Positions 6,396 through 7,348 of a stretch of 7,348 bases of DNA are shown here, piece by piece. Below the pieces are notes generated by a model. It worked only from the letters and a program-made list of their open reading frames with translations, did no database searches and was not told the origin of the DNA. Position 1 is the stretch's first letter. The number at the start of each line of letters is the position of its first letter. This stretch comes from an uncultured Collinsella sp. GTDB lineage: Bacteria > Actinomycetota > Coriobacteriia > Coriobacteriales > Coriobacteriaceae. The position numbers were made by a program, and so were the translations under genes. The stretch is from contig CABUTH010000097.1 of the NCBI GenBank assembly GCA_902494465.1, positions 1 to 7,348 of the forward strand, read 5' to 3'.

Positions 6396-7348
6396 GTGAG
6401 AGCTTCCGCTGTCCTTCGTTCAGTTATATATCGCACCTTGGCCGTCGCGCTTGCCGTGCTCGCCGTACTGAGCACCATCATGCCCGCCCCCGCCTATGCC
6501 GCCAATACCGATCAGCAGGTCAAAACAGTCCGCGTTGGTTGGCTTGTCAACAACGAGGGCTTCCAGGACGGCACCCCCGGCGAGCGTCTCTCGGGATGGG
6601 GTTACGAGTACCTCCAGACCCTCTCGTACTACACACCCGGCTGGCAGTACGAATACGTCTCCGGCACCTTCACCGAGCTTATGGAGAAGCTCGAAGCCGG
6701 CGAGATTGACCTCATGCCAAACATCTCCTACTCCGAAGAACGCGCCCAAAAACTGCTCTTCTCATCGAACCCCGAGGGCACCGAGCGCTACCACATCTAT
6801 GCCAGGCCCGAGCGCGACGATCTGGCCAAGGGTGACCCCCGAGCGCTCCAAGGCCTTACCATCGGCTGCAACCCCGGCGTTATGCAAACCTTCGTTGGCC
6901 AGCAATGGCTCGCCAACGAAGGAATCGCCTGCACATACAAGGAGTATGACGGAAACTCCGTTCTCTTTGATGCGCTGGCAAACGGCGAGGTCGATGCCGT
7001 CATCATGAACGACACGACCTCGTCGCCCAGTGCCTCCCCCATGTTCTACATTGGGTCGAGCGACTACTATTTTGCCGTCCCCAAAACCCGCCCCGACCTG
7101 ATGGACGACATCAATGCCGCCATGACAGCAATCGCCCGCGTCAACCCACGCTATAACGACGAAGTCAAATCTCACTACTCGGCCCAAAACAGCGGTTCAT
7201 CATCGCTCAACGGCCCCGAATGTTCCTGGCTCAAAGCAAACAACAACACCATCACGCTCGGCTACATTACGGGCAAACTCCCCTACTGCAACGAAGACGA
7301 AGACGGCAAAATGGAAGGCTCGCTCGCATCGCTTGCGACGACGCTACA
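6396..7348 (+). CDS. Extracytoplasmic sensor with tandem solute-binding domains, 3' end outside window
   Basis: Open to the window edge, 317 residues visible. The start is GTG at 6396: AGGA (6386-6389) lies 6 bases upstream, while the ATG two bases earlier runs straight into TGA. A signal peptide covers residues 1-35 (hydrophobic core about 14-29, cleavage after APAYA). A family-3 solute-binding domain (SBP_bac_3-like) spans about 44-265, with VRVGWL at its start, GWGYEYLQTL, FTELMEKLEAGEIDLMPNIS and the second-lobe segment LANGEVDAVIMN. A second such domain appears to begin at about 284 (NTITLGYITGKLPYCN). Tandem domains of this type are usual on membrane signalling proteins (histidine kinases, diguanylate cyclases or phosphodiesterases) rather than on ABC transporter receptors. 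The ligand is probably amino-acid-like. The output domain is outside the window, so the final function is open. Confidence 0.85.
   Translation, partial: MRASAVLRSVIYRTLAVALAVLAVLSTIMPAPAYAANTDQQVKTVRVGWLVNNEGFQDGTPGERLSGWGYEYLQTLSYYTPGWQYEYVSGTFTELMEKLEAGEIDLMPNISYSEERAQKLLFSSNPEGTERYHIYARPERDDLAKGDPRALQGLTIGCNPGVMQTFVGQQWLANEGIACTYKEYDGNSVLFDALANGEVDAVIMNDTTSSPSASPMFYIGSSDYYFAVPKTRPDLMDDINAAMTAIARVNPRYNDEVKSHYSAQNSGSSSLNGPECSWLKANNNTITLGYITGKLPYCNEDEDGKMEGSLASLATTL

Noticed and set aside
6496..7008. Plus-strand open frame of 170 codons within the sensor gene
   Set aside because: It is an out-of-frame shadow. The frame starting at GTG 6396 gives a signal peptide and a recognisable solute-binding domain without stops.

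Overview
The window looks like chromosomal DNA from a high-GC Gram-positive bacterium, most plausibly a gut Coriobacteriia (Collinsella-like). This is inferred from GC-rich third codon positions, strong Shine-Dalgarno sites, the YtrA-type regulator with its ABC-2 operon, and the extracytoplasmic sensor style of the last gene. No rRNA, tRNA, CRISPR, transposase or phage gene was seen. Six genes are complete and two run off the ends.

Layout. Positions 1-1440 (minus) hold most of prfC, the release factor 3 GTPase, cut at its 3' end. A divergent 215-bp gap (1441-1655) carries a promoter-like site for each direction and an inverted repeat resembling a regulator operator. From 1656 to 3636 (plus) lies a compact operon: a short YtrA-type GntR repressor, an ABC ATPase and an ABC-2 permease, the last two overlapping by 4 bp. 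This resembles self-repressed export operons that respond to membrane or cell-wall stress. A 90-bp convergent gap follows.

Three minus-strand genes then read leftwards. They are a two-helix potassium-type channel (5726-6151), a LOG-family phosphoribohydrolase (5157-5690) and a divergent CLC chloride channel or transporter (3727-5031). The channel and LOG are 35 bp apart and probably cotranscribed. The CLC gene has its own promoter-like site.

The divergent gap 6152-6395 holds the most unusual structure: a 27-bp-period array of near-palindromic GACTAGTC cores separated by 19-bp spacers. The first spacer is inverted relative to the other two, so part of the array forms a long perfect hairpin. 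From 6396 (plus) a secreted or membrane-anchored sensor begins with a signal peptide, one complete solute-binding domain and the start of a second. Its output domain lies beyond the window.

Functionally, the operon and the ion-transport group both act at the cell envelope, and the final gene probably senses an extracellular amino-acid-like ligand. No link between these modules is shown by the sequence beyond adjacency.
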